From Bacillota bacterium (lineage in GTDB: Bacteria > Bacillota > Clostridia > Peptostreptococcales > Anaerovoracaceae): a stretch of DNA of 9,136 nucleotides. Both the position numbers and the translations under genes were made by a program. The stretch is taken from positions 1-9,136 of the forward strand of contig JABUTE010000131.1 in NCBI GenBank assembly GCA_021443825.1, given 5' to 3'. Below are positions 1-6,498 of this stretch, piece by piece (the stretch's first letter is position 1; the number at the start of each line of letters is the position of its first letter). The notes under the pieces were generated by a model. That model worked only from the letters and a program-made list of their open reading frames with translations, was not told where the DNA came from and did not search any database.

Positions 1-63
1 CAGGGCGACTTCCGCAGTATATGCGTCGTCAGCAAAATGCAACGATATCAAAAAAGGACGCAC
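1..63 (-). CDS. Possible 5' end of a divergent gene, cut by the left edge
   Basis: The minus strand is open from position 108 to the window edge with no stop. A GTG at 63-61 has an AAAGGA-type ribosome binding site (75-70) six bases upstream, similar to the sites used elsewhere in the window. The 21 visible residues (starting MRPFLISLHF) match no family I recognise. An ATG at 108-106 in the same frame has no ribosome binding site. A divergent gene here would fit the A+T-rich, promoter-like region to its right. The open frame is short enough to be chance, so this is a weak call. Confidence 0.22.
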   Translation of the reverse strand, partial: MRPFLISLHFADDAYTAEVAL

Positions 64-90
64 AGCGCTCCTTTCTGCGCTCTGTCGTCC
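50..90 (-). promoter_or_regulatory. Hairpin with T-run on the minus strand, ribosome binding site in its loop
   Basis: Positions 56-60 pair with 86-90, 61-62 with 83-84, and 64-68 with 77-81, with one bulge and one C/C mismatch. The loop is 69-76. Read on the minus strand the stem is followed by six T residues (55-50), which looks like an intrinsic terminator. No minus-strand gene lies to its right for it to terminate. The loop carries AGAAAGGA, the ribosome binding site of the possible divergent gene. It could be an attenuator or leader structure, or a chance fold. Confidence 0.35.
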
Positions 91-98
91 TTGCCGAT

Positions 99-127
99 AA
101 TTTACCATATATTTACATTATTTGCAA
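99..127 (-). promoter_or_regulatory. Candidate minus-strand promoter facing the left edge
   Basis: On the minus strand TTGCAA (127-122) and TAAATT (104-99) are separated by exactly 17 bases; each matches the sigma-A consensus at four of six positions. Transcription would begin near 92, just before the hairpin at 90-56. The surrounding DNA is A+T-rich, so chance matches are likely. Confidence 0.3.
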
Positions 128-221
128 GTAATTTCCATACTTATCGAAAATATATTACGATTGCCATCTTAAATTATTGGGACGGTCAATAAGAAAATCA
201 TATGCAGACTGCGAAAATCAA

Positions 222-251
222 CTTCCATTTTTCGATCTTTTAAATTATAAT
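222..251 (+). promoter_or_regulatory. Candidate promoter for the aminotransferase gene
   Basis: A perfect TATAAT lies at 246-251. The best -35 is weak: CTTCCA at 222-227, spacer 18, three matches to consensus. Transcription from here would give a 5' leader of about 140 bases. An alternative is TTTACA (112-117) and CATACT (136-141) further upstream. Confidence 0.35.
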
Positions 252-398
252 TTTGAGTGGTACATGATCAGTAATTTTCATATTTCCGATCCGACCGCTT
301 CTGTTTATGTATATGCTCTGCCATCATCCGATTGCGGTTTTCCGTCGTCCTTGCGGTAGAGAATCTGCAGTCCCATATCATCGAAAGGAATCAAACGT

Positions 399-1592
399 AT
401 GAAATTTTCAAGCAAGATCCAGAATTGCGGCTATTCCCCGATCCGTAAGTTCTATCCTTACCAGGTCGCCTGCAAGAAGCGCGGTGTCAATATCGTTCCC
501 CTGAATATCGGTCAGCCCGATATCAAAACGCCGGACGCTTATAAAGATGTTCTGAAGAACTTCGATATCGACGTTCTTGCATACGCACCTTCTCCCGGCA
601 TCCCCGAGCTGCTGGAGGCGGTCAAGAAATATTACAACAAGGTCGGTGTTCCTGTTGAGACTTCCGATATCCTGGTCACCACCGGCGGAAGCGAAGCTCT
701 CACCATCGCCCTTTCCTGCATTTTGGATGACGGCGACGAGCTGATGATTCCCGAGCCCTTCTATCCCAACTACAGCACCTTTACCAACCTGACCGGCGGA
801 AAGATCCATCCCATTCCCACCAGCCCGGCGGAAAACTACAAATATGCCGTCAGAGAAAAGCTGGAAAGCTGCCTGACTCCCCATACCAGAGCCATGATGC
901 TCACCAACCCCGGAAACCCCACCGGCTACGTGCTCACCCAGGAAGAAATGCGCATCATCGCCGATTTCGTCAAGGAGCACGATCTGTTCCTCATCGCTGA
1001 CGAGGTCTACAGAGAATTCGTCTACAGCGACAAGCCTCTCTCTTCCTTCGGCACCTTCGACGACATCAAGGATAACGTCATCCTGATCGACTCCGTTTCC
1101 AAGAGATTCTCCGCCTGCGGCGCAAGAATCGGCTGCATGATCTCCCGCAACAAGGAGCTGGTAGCCCATGCCATGAAGATCTGTCAGGCAAGACTCTGCT
1201 GCGCTACCATCGACCAGACCGTGGCCACCGCTCTTTACGGCATCGACTTCTCTTACTTCGACGATGTCAAGGTCGAATATATGAAGCGTCGCGACACCCT
1301 GTACAACGGCCTGAAGGCCATTCCCGGCGTAACCCTCAGCAATCCCGAGGGCGCATTCTACATGATGGCCACCCTGCCCGTCGACGATACCGATAAGTTC
1401 CAGCAGTGGCTGCTGGAGGAATTCAGCTACGAAGGCGAGACCGTTATGTATGCACCTGCTGCCGGCTTCTACGGCACTCCCGGCGCCGGAAAGAACGAGA
1501 TCCGCTGCGCCTACGTTATCGACTGCGAGCTTCTGGAAAAGGCCTGCATGCTGCTTGGCAAAGCCATCGAGGCGTACAACAACCGCCAGTAA
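399..1592 (+). CDS. PLP-dependent class I aminotransferase (aspartate aminotransferase-like)
   Basis: This 397-residue protein has the usual length and motif order of cytosolic fold-type I aminotransferases, which transfer an amino group between an amino acid and a 2-oxo acid using pyridoxal phosphate. Visible features are the N-terminal NIGQPD segment (36-41), GGSEA at 96-100 for cofactor phosphate binding, NPGNPTG at 170-176 with the pyridine-contacting Asn173, Asp201 and Tyr204 in ADEVYREFVY, Lys235 in SVSKRFSACGARIG as the Schiff-base lysine, Arg243 for phosphate, and Arg369 in NEIRCAYV for the substrate carboxylate. The ATG is chosen because an AAAGGA site (384-389) lies nine bases upstream and the N-terminus aligns with the family. 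It is a lone gene ending at a strong terminator. The family is close to clostridial AspC-like enzymes, but substrate preference (Asp, Ala, aromatic) cannot be read from sequence, so I give no gene symbol. Confidence 0.95.
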   Translation: MKFSSKIQNCGYSPIRKFYPYQVACKKRGVNIVPLNIGQPDIKTPDAYKDVLKNFDIDVLAYAPSPGIPELLEAVKKYYNKVGVPVETSDILVTTGGSEALTIALSCILDDGDELMIPEPFYPNYSTFTNLTGGKIHPIPTSPAENYKYAVREKLESCLTPHTRAMMLTNPGNPTGYVLTQEEMRIIADFVKEHDLFLIADEVYREFVYSDKPLSSFGTFDDIKDNVILIDSVSKRFSACGARIGCMISRNKELVAHAMKICQARLCCATIDQTVATALYGIDFSYFDDVKVEYMKRRDTLYNGLKAIPGVTLSNPEGAFYMMATLPVDDTDKFQQWLLEEFSYEGETVMYAPAAGFYGTPGAGKNEIRCAYVIDCELLEKACMLLGKAIEAYNNRQ

Positions 1593-1643
1593 GCCCCTTT
1601 CCGCTGCAGAAGATCACTGCCGGCAATACTCTTTCGACACAGA

Positions 1644-1680
1644 AAAAGAGCAGATCCTTTCGGGTCTGCTCTTTTGTTTT
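1644..1680. terminator. Bidirectional intrinsic terminator between convergent genes
   Basis: Positions 1644-1657 pair with 1662-1675 to give a 14-bp stem with one G-U pair and the tetraloop TTTC. The plus strand continues into TTTTGTTTT. The minus strand has a T5 run from the A-tract at 1647-1643. It therefore suits both the aminotransferase gene and proC, which end on either side. Confidence 0.93.
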
Positions 1681-1719
1681 GCGTTATTTCCTTGCGGCTG
1701 TGCCGGGCCCGGCAGCAGA

Positions 1720-2520
1720 CTAACGGAAATCCTTGTTCTTTTCGGTGGCTGCGATCACGGCTTCAAACAAAGCGGTGCGCATACCGTATTTTTCCAGAGT
1801 GCGAACGCCCTGAATGGTGGTTCCGCCGGGGCTGCATACGGCATCCTTAAGAGCTGCGGGATGCATGCCCTCTAAAAGCATCTTTGCAGTGCCCAGCATC
1901 ATCTGCTCTGCCAGCTCGTAAGAAAGGGCTCTGGGAAGACCGCAGGCAACGCCGCCGTCGGCAAGAGCTTCTACGAACATGGCAGCAAATGCCGGTGCGC
2001 AGCCCTGCACGGAGCTTCCTGCATCGATGAGATGCTCTGCCAGGGGGAAGAAACGGCCGGCCTTTTCCATAACGTTCAGATAGTAGGCCAGCTCTTCATC
2101 GGTGACATTGGATGACCTGGTATACAGAATGGCGCCCTCTCCTACGGCTGCCGGCATATTGGGCATGATGCGGATGATGGGATAGGAGGGATCACCGGCC
2201 ATTGCGGTAAGCATTTCGGTAGTCATGCCGGCTGCGATGGAGACAAGAATAAAGCGATCCTTTCGTGCGGCCAGCGCGGGAGCGATGCCGGAAAGCATAT
2301 CCTTCATGAACTGGGGCTTTACCGCCAGATAGATATATTCGGCCTGCGCTGCGATGGTGTTGTTGTCGGCAGCGACAACGCCCAGCTCGCTGACCCATGC
2401 GTCGACTGCCTTCTGATTGATGTCAGCCACCAGGATCTCTTTGGGATCGACCTTCTTTGCGGCGGCGCGAAGCAGGGCTCCGCCCATGTTGCCGGCCCCG
2501 ATAAAACCAATTTTCGCCAT
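1720..2520 (-). CDS. proC: Pyrroline-5-carboxylate reductase
   Basis: The last step of proline synthesis: NAD(P)H-dependent reduction of 1-pyrroline-5-carboxylate to L-proline in the cytosol. The 266-residue length is typical. The N-terminal Rossmann fold begins with GFIGAGNMGGA (5-15). VKPQ (67-70) and MPNMPAAVGEGA (119-130) are the usual cofactor-domain landmarks. The C-terminal helical dimerisation domain holds the P5C reductase signature around DAVCSPGGTTIQGVRTLE (226-243). The common GSGPAY substrate-loop motif is here GCAPAF (173-178), a variation rather than loss. ATG at 2520-2518 is preceded by AAAGGA seven bases away. It follows glyS by 91 bases, across a hairpin that probably ends most glyS transcripts, so it may have its own promoter. 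It ends at the terminator shared with the aminotransferase. Confidence 0.96.
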   Translation of the reverse strand: MAKIGFIGAGNMGGALLRAAAKKVDPKEILVADINQKAVDAWVSELGVVAADNNTIAAQAEYIYLAVKPQFMKDMLSGIAPALAARKDRFILVSIAAGMTTEMLTAMAGDPSYPIIRIMPNMPAAVGEGAILYTRSSNVTDEELAYYLNVMEKAGRFFPLAEHLIDAGSSVQGCAPAFAAMFVEALADGGVACGLPRALSYELAEQMMLGTAKMLLEGMHPAALKDAVCSPGGTTIQGVRTLEKYGMRTALFEAVIAATEKNKDFR

Positions 2521-2552
2521 GTTCGTTTCCTTTCAAATTACTGCTTTAAGAT

Positions 2553-2582
2553 ATGATATACAGAAGAAGCTGCCCCGGGCAA
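2553..2582 (-). promoter_or_regulatory. Candidate proC promoter overlapping the glyS terminator
   Basis: On the minus strand TTGCCC (2582-2577) is followed by TATATC (2560-2555, spacer 16) or TATCAT (2558-2553, spacer 18, five of six matches). The -35 lies inside the terminator stem-loop. The match is modest. Confidence 0.33.
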
Positions 2583-2599
2583 AGGATGTCCGGGGCAGC
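2562..2599 (-). terminator. Probable intrinsic terminator after glyS
   Basis: GCTGCCCCGG (2569-2578) pairs perfectly with 2590-2599, and three more pairs including one G-T extend to 2581/2587, leaving a five-base loop. The minus-strand tail is TTCTTCTG, which is U-rich but interrupted. Termination may thus be partial, letting some transcripts reach proC. Confidence 0.72.
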
Positions 2600-2611
2600 A
2601 AATACAGATCT

Positions 2612-4015
2612 TTAGAATTCCATTGCGGCTTCGATATAAGCCTTCAGCTCATCGATGGGAACTCGTTTCTGTTCCATGGAATCTCTGTCTCTGACGGTAA
2701 CGCAGCCGTCGGTCTCGGTATCGAAGTCCACGGTCAGGCAGAACGGAGTGCCGATCTCATCCTGGCGGCGATAGCGCTTGCCGATGCTTCCTGCCACGTC
2801 ATAGTCGACGTTGAAGTATTTGGAAAGCATGGAATAGACCTCTTCGGCCTTTTCGGACTGCTTTTTGGTAAGGGGCAGAATGCAGGCCTTGAAGGGTGCC
2901 AATGCCGGATGCAGATGCATTACGACGCGGCTGTCTTCTTTTCCGTCTTCGCTGAGGTCTTCTTCTTCGTAGGCATTGCACAGGAAGGCCAGGGTTACGC
3001 GGTCTGCGCCAAGAGACGGCTCGATGACATAGGGCACATAGCGCTTCTTGGGATCGATGGGATCGATGTATTCCATGCTCTTGCCGGAGACCTCCTGGTG
3101 GCGGGTCAGATCGTAGTCGGTACGGTCTGCGATGCCCCAAAGCTCGCCCCAGCCGAAGGGGAAGAGATATTCAAAGTCGGTGGTCGCCTTGCTGTAGAAC
3201 GAAAGCTCTTCGGGCTCATGGTCTCTTAAACGGAGCTTTTCCATATTCATTCCCAAAGATTCCAGCCACTTTCTGCAGAATTCTCTCCAGTAGGAGAACC
3301 ATTCCAGATCGGTTCCGGGCTCACAGAAGAATTCCAGCTCCATCTGCTCGAACTCACGGATGCGGAAGATAAAGTTTCCGGGGGTGATCTCGTTGCGGAA
3401 GGATTTGCCGATCTGTCCGATGCCGAAGGGAACCTTCTTGCGGGAGGTGCGCTGCACGTTCTTGAAGTTGACGAAGATGCCCTGTGCCGTCTCGGGACGC
3501 AGGTAGATCTCGTTTTTGGAATCTTCGGTGATGCCCTGATAGGTCTTATACATCAGATTGAACTGACGAATGGAAGTGAAATTCTTTTTTCCGCATTCGG
3601 GGCATACGATCTCGTGCTCTGCGATGAATTTTTCCATTTCTTCGTTGGACCAGCCGTCGATGCCGGTGATGTCTTCGCCGTGAGCAGCGCCGTAGTCCTC
3701 GATCAGCTTATCCGCTCTGAAGCGGGCCTTGCATTCCTTGCAGTCCATGAGGGGATCGGCAAAATTGCCCAGATGACCGGATGCGATCCAGGTCTGGGGA
3801 TTCATCAGGATAGCCGAATCAAGACCAACGTTGTAGGGAGACTCCTGGATGAATTTCTTCCACCAGGCTCTTTTGATATTGTTCTTCAATTCAACGCCCA
3901 CAGGGCCGAAGTCCCATGCATTGGCCAGACCGCCGTAGATCTCGGAGCCGGGGAAAAGAAAGCCTCTTTCTTTGCAGAGGCTTACGATCGTATCCATTGT
4001 AAGTTCTTTGCTCAT
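2612..4015 (-). CDS. glyS: Glycyl-tRNA synthetase, single-chain class II type
   Basis: It charges tRNA-Gly with glycine using ATP. The 467-residue chain is the homodimeric class II enzyme, not the two-subunit GlyQ/GlyS form. The start GFLFPGSEIYGGLANAWDFGP (18-38) is diagnostic. Motif 2 carries FRNE at 206-209, followed by the glycine-site FEQMELEFF (222-230). Motif 3 has GADR at 336-339. An inserted zinc-ribbon-like pair of CxxC motifs (Cys92/95 and Cys138/141) suggests a bound metal. The C-terminal anticodon-binding domain runs from about 365 to the end. The first ATG fits family N-termini, although its ribosome binding site is weak (AGAGAG). It lies 24 bases after the DUF4342 gene in the same operon. 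That gap is too short for a T-box leader, so glycine-responsive control would have to act elsewhere. Confidence 0.97.
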   Translation of the reverse strand: MSKELTMDTIVSLCKERGFLFPGSEIYGGLANAWDFGPVGVELKNNIKRAWWKKFIQESPYNVGLDSAILMNPQTWIASGHLGNFADPLMDCKECKARFRADKLIEDYGAAHGEDITGIDGWSNEEMEKFIAEHEIVCPECGKKNFTSIRQFNLMYKTYQGITEDSKNEIYLRPETAQGIFVNFKNVQRTSRKKVPFGIGQIGKSFRNEITPGNFIFRIREFEQMELEFFCEPGTDLEWFSYWREFCRKWLESLGMNMEKLRLRDHEPEELSFYSKATTDFEYLFPFGWGELWGIADRTDYDLTRHQEVSGKSMEYIDPIDPKKRYVPYVIEPSLGADRVTLAFLCNAYEEEDLSEDGKEDSRVVMHLHPALAPFKACILPLTKKQSEKAEEVYSMLSKYFNVDYDVAGSIGKRYRRQDEIGTPFCLTVDFDTETDGCVTVRDRDSMEQKRVPIDELKAYIEAAMEF

Positions 4016-4039
4016 TCTTATTTCTCTCTTTGCTTCAGA

Positions 4040-4825
4040 TTATTCTTCGGGCTTGCACGCAGTGACTTCTTCTGCTTCGCAGCAGACAGGTTTTTCATCT
4101 TCGACCTTATCAAGCTCCAGATCGGAGAGGTCAAAATCATCGGAAGGAGCTTCCTCGGGCTTTGCCGCAGGAACCTTTGCCTTCAGATCGGCCGCAGCGC
4201 TTCTGGCGCCGGATACCAGCGTCTCTGCTGTATCCTTTGCCTGCTCTGCCAGGTTTCCGCTCCTTTCAACGACCGTGTTCAGCAGATCGCCGCCCTTGTC
4301 TTTTACTTCGTCAAGAACGCTGCCGCCCTTTTCGACCACCGTGTTCAGCAGGTCGCCGCCCTTATCCTTAACTTCGTCAAGAACGACGCCGCCCTTGACT
4401 ACAACGGTCTCTACCGCGGTAGTCGCCTTCTGGGAAAGATCGACGGTATCGCCGTTATCCTTGACCATTTCGATGACACACTTGGTGCCGAAGGCGGCCA
4501 GGACGCCTGCTACCATCGCCCAGGGGAAGAGCACGGTGCCCAACAGACCGACGTTGACCGGCAGATTCAGAATGATCTCGCCGTTTCTTTTGATCACGAT
4601 GCGCGAAACATTGCCCTTGCGGACAGCTGCCTTGATATCTTCCAGCAGATCGTCCAGCCGGGAATCGGCTGCCATCGATTCGTTGATGCAGTCTTCGATG
4701 CCGATGATGGCATCGACGACGCTGCCGTCGTACTGCTCCAGCGCCTCTTTTGCTTCTCTGTAGCTGACGCCTGTGCGATCCTTTACCAGTTCGATCTTGT
4801 CCAGAGTGATTTCTTTATTTTCCAT
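4040..4825 (-). CDS. DUF4342 protein with 11-residue repeat tail, function unknown
   Basis: The 261-residue product has three parts. Residues 1-50 resemble a UBA/TS-N-like three-helix domain (KIELVKDRTGVSYREAKEAL). Residues 58-122 match DUF4342, with a basic strand (NVSRIVIKRNGEIILNLPV) and a hydrophobic segment at 93-113 (GLLGTVLFPWAMVAGVLAAF), which may touch membrane. Residues 130-217 form eight consecutive 11-residue units, for example VVEKGGSVLDE and VKDKGGDLLNT, predicting a long amphipathic helix. The last 38 residues are acidic and hold Cys248, Cys249 and Cys257. I chose ATG 4825-4823 because GGAG lies upstream at normal distance and the DUF4342 N-terminus starts there; an upstream in-frame ATG would overlap recO. 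It sits two bases after recO and 24 before glyS. The family has no established function. The tail suggests membrane-surface or stress-protein behaviour, but that is inference. Confidence 0.9.
   Translation of the reverse strand: MENKEITLDKIELVKDRTGVSYREAKEALEQYDGSVVDAIIGIEDCINESMAADSRLDDLLEDIKAAVRKGNVSRIVIKRNGEIILNLPVNVGLLGTVLFPWAMVAGVLAAFGTKCVIEMVKDNGDTVDLSQKATTAVETVVVKGGVVLDEVKDKGGDLLNTVVEKGGSVLDEVKDKGGDLLNTVVERSGNLAEQAKDTAETLVSGARSAAADLKAKVPAAKPEEAPSDDFDLSDLELDKVEDEKPVCCEAEEVTACKPEE
4272..4403 (-). repeat. Two tandem 66-bp units inside the DUF4342 gene
   Basis: Positions 4272-4337 and 4338-4403 align without gaps and match at about 56 of 66 bases by eye. The unit is exactly 22 codons, or two 11-residue repeats, so the reading frame and the helical phase are both kept. 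Residues 152-162 and 174-184 are identical (VKDKGGDLLNT). Flanking units share the pattern only at protein level, so this pair is the youngest copy event. Confidence 0.9.
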
Positions 4826-4827
4826 TG

Positions 4828-5595
4828 TTAGATCTCCTTTCCCTTTTGCAGCGACCACAGCTCGTCGCTCTTCAGCCGGTCTACGCCGAGATGGCACGAA
4901 AGCCAAGCCTGAAGAAGCGGTCGCAGCCGCCCGTCGGTCTGCGCCGGGATCTCCAGCTTTTCAAGGCTTTTTAAGGGGTGACCGGATATGTAATCGATTA
5001 TAGATATCATATCATTTGACAGGGTAAAAATCAACGGATCACCGATGCTTTGCCCATGGCAACCGGCGCAGACAAGGCCTCCCTCCTGCACCGACAGCAC
5101 CGTATCCTCTTCGCCGCGGGCTTTGCCGCAGCGAACGCATTTATTGACCCGGATGCCGCAGCCCTCCAGCTGAAAGGCCTTGATCTGAAAGCCGGCATCC
5201 AGGGTGCCGTAAGAGCCCTTGCGAAGGCTCATCATCGAAAGATACTCGCACAGAAGGCTGTACAGGGCCGGCTGGGGCTGATCCTCCTGAGTGATGACAT
5301 CGGTCAGCTCCAGAATGCGGGATGCCGCCATGAACTTATCGATATCCTCGCCCAGAGAATAAAAGCTTTCCAGCGCCTCGGCACCGTTGATATTGTAGGT
5401 ATCTCTGTTTTTAAACAGCTCATAACGCCCCCTGCAAAAAGGCCGTATGGCCAGGGAGCTCTTGTTCTTTCCCCGCTCGCTGATGGAGGTTCCGGCACTG
5501 ATCTTTCCGTATTTCTGCGAAAAAAGGACGATCATTTTGCGGCCGTTCAAGGTCTTAGTCTGTTTTAAGATGATGCCTTCTGTTTCCGTATACAT
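4828..5595 (-). CDS. recO: DNA repair protein RecO
   Basis: RecO works with RecR and RecF to load RecA onto SSB-coated single-stranded DNA in gap repair and strand annealing. The 255-residue length is normal. The N-terminal OB fold (about 1-80) begins MYTETEGIILKQTK and contains SQKYGKISA (26-34). The middle is the helical RecO domain. A zinc-binding four-cysteine cluster is visible at Cys153/Cys156 (CVRC) and Cys176/Cys179 (CAGC), as in Gram-positive and Deinococcus RecO. The start ATG directly abuts the era stop codon (TAAATG), with AAGAAGG just upstream inside era, so translation is probably coupled. The DUF4342 gene starts two bases after its stop. Confidence 0.95.
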   Translation of the reverse strand: MYTETEGIILKQTKTLNGRKMIVLFSQKYGKISAGTSISERGKNKSSLAIRPFCRGRYELFKNRDTYNINGAEALESFYSLGEDIDKFMAASRILELTDVITQEDQPQPALYSLLCEYLSMMSLRKGSYGTLDAGFQIKAFQLEGCGIRVNKCVRCGKARGEEDTVLSVQEGGLVCAGCHGQSIGDPLIFTLSNDMISIIDYISGHPLKSLEKLEIPAQTDGRLRPLLQAWLSCHLGVDRLKSDELWSLQKGKEI

Positions 5596-6498
5596 TTAGC
5601 CTTCTTTATAGCCGAAGTTTTTAATGGCGATATCGTTTTCGCGCCAGCGTTCCTTGACCTTCACGTGGGTCTGCAAAAATACCTTTGTGCCCAGAAGCGC
5701 CTCGATCTCCACGCGGGCAGCCTTGCCGATCCCCTTCAGCTTGCGGCCCTCCCGGCCGATGATGATGCCCTTGTGGGACTGCTTTTCGCAATAGATCACG
5801 GCGCAGATGGACGTGAGCTGCGGCTCTTCCGTGTAGCTTTCGATCTCCACCGCCACCCCGTGAGGAACCTCTTCCTCCAGATAGAGCAGCAGCTTTTCGC
5901 GGATGATCTCGCTGACAAGAAACCGTTCGGGGCTTTCTGTGATCATTTCCGGTGGAAAGAACATGGGGCCCTCGCTCATTTTCTCTTCGATAGCGGCCAG
6001 CAGACGGTCTACATTCTTTCCGTCTTTTGCGCAGACTCCCATAACATGGTCGAACAGACCCATCTCTTCATAGGTCTGGAAGGTGGCTTTGAATTCTTCC
6101 GGATCCAGGGTATCGATCTTGTTGATGACCAGGATCTTCGGGGTCTTGACCTCCTTCAGCAGGTTGAGAATATAGTCGTCGCCGCTGCCCTCTCCCGTAT
6201 AGGGGCTGTCGACCAGAAAGAGGATCATCTCCACCTCGTTGAAGGTATTGATGGCCGACTGGGTCATATAAGAGCCCAGCTTGTTGTGGGGCTTGTGGAT
6301 GCCCGGGGTATCGATGAATACCAGCTGGCAGGCAGGCTCCTGTTCCTCATCGAAGCGGGTATAGATGCCCCGGATGGTATTTCGGGTCGTCTGGGGCTTA
6401 TCGGTGGTGATGGCGATCTTCTCGCCCAGAATGGTGTTCATCAGGGTGGACTTTCCCACGTTGGGACGTCCTACGATTCCTACAAATCCGCTTTTCAT
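5596..6498 (-). CDS. era: GTPase Era
   Basis: Era is an essential GTPase that binds the 3' end of 16S rRNA and helps mature the small ribosomal subunit. The 300-residue protein has the G1 loop GRPNVGKS (10-17), switch residues around TTDKPQTTRNTIRGI (31-45), G3 DTPG (63-66), G4 NKID (126-129) and a G5 loop reading CAKDG (156-160) where SAK is common. The C-terminal KH domain follows, with IIIGREGRKLKGIG (245-258) holding the RNA-binding GxxG. ATG 6498-6496 has GAAGG in a repeated segment upstream. It lies 13 bases after ybeY and directly abuts recO. This matches its known partnership with YbeY in 16S processing. Confidence 0.97.
   Translation of the reverse strand: MKSGFVGIVGRPNVGKSTLMNTILGEKIAITTDKPQTTRNTIRGIYTRFDEEQEPACQLVFIDTPGIHKPHNKLGSYMTQSAINTFNEVEMILFLVDSPYTGEGSGDDYILNLLKEVKTPKILVINKIDTLDPEEFKATFQTYEEMGLFDHVMGVCAKDGKNVDRLLAAIEEKMSEGPMFFPPEMITESPERFLVSEIIREKLLLYLEEEVPHGVAVEIESYTEEPQLTSICAVIYCEKQSHKGIIIGREGRKLKGIGKAARVEIEALLGTKVFLQTHVKVKERWRENDIAIKNFGYKEG

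Larger units (their letters stand above)
91..398. other. A+T-rich intergenic region upstream of the aminotransferase
   Basis: This stretch of about 300 bases has no convincing gene. It holds the candidate minus-strand promoter at 99-127 and two candidate plus-strand promoters: TTTACA (112-117) with CATACT (136-141), spacer 18, and a perfect TATAAT at 246-251. Near its 3' end CTCTGCC (316-322) can pair with GGTAGAG (355-361) around a small inner hairpin (334-337 with 342-345). This may be a leader structure. No T-box or other riboswitch motif is recognisable. Confidence 0.6.

Noticed and set aside
257..266. GTGGTACATG as a T-box core
   Set aside because: It lacks the flanking AGG and CCGCG of the conserved T-box sequence, and there is no specifier stem or antiterminator nearby.
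84..354. GTCGTCCTTGC present at 84-94 and 344-354
   Set aside because: An 11-base direct repeat with no similarity in the flanks and no element between; most likely chance.
177..359. 60-residue plus-strand frame before the aminotransferase
   Set aside because: It begins at TTG with no ribosome binding site, lies in A+T-rich promoter-like DNA, and has no recognisable motif.
408..1169. 253-residue frame antisense to the aminotransferase
   Set aside because: The opposite strand has all catalytic motifs of a full-length enzyme; this frame is a by-product of its G/C-rich third positions.
3614..4831. 405-residue plus-strand frame across glyS and the DUF4342 gene
   Set aside because: It overlaps two well-supported genes, shows no domain, and its repeats only mirror the hendecad repeats of the opposite strand.
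4826..4906. 27-residue upstream extension of the DUF4342 protein
   Set aside because: It overlaps the end of recO, does not match the family, and the inner ATG has a well-placed GGAG site.
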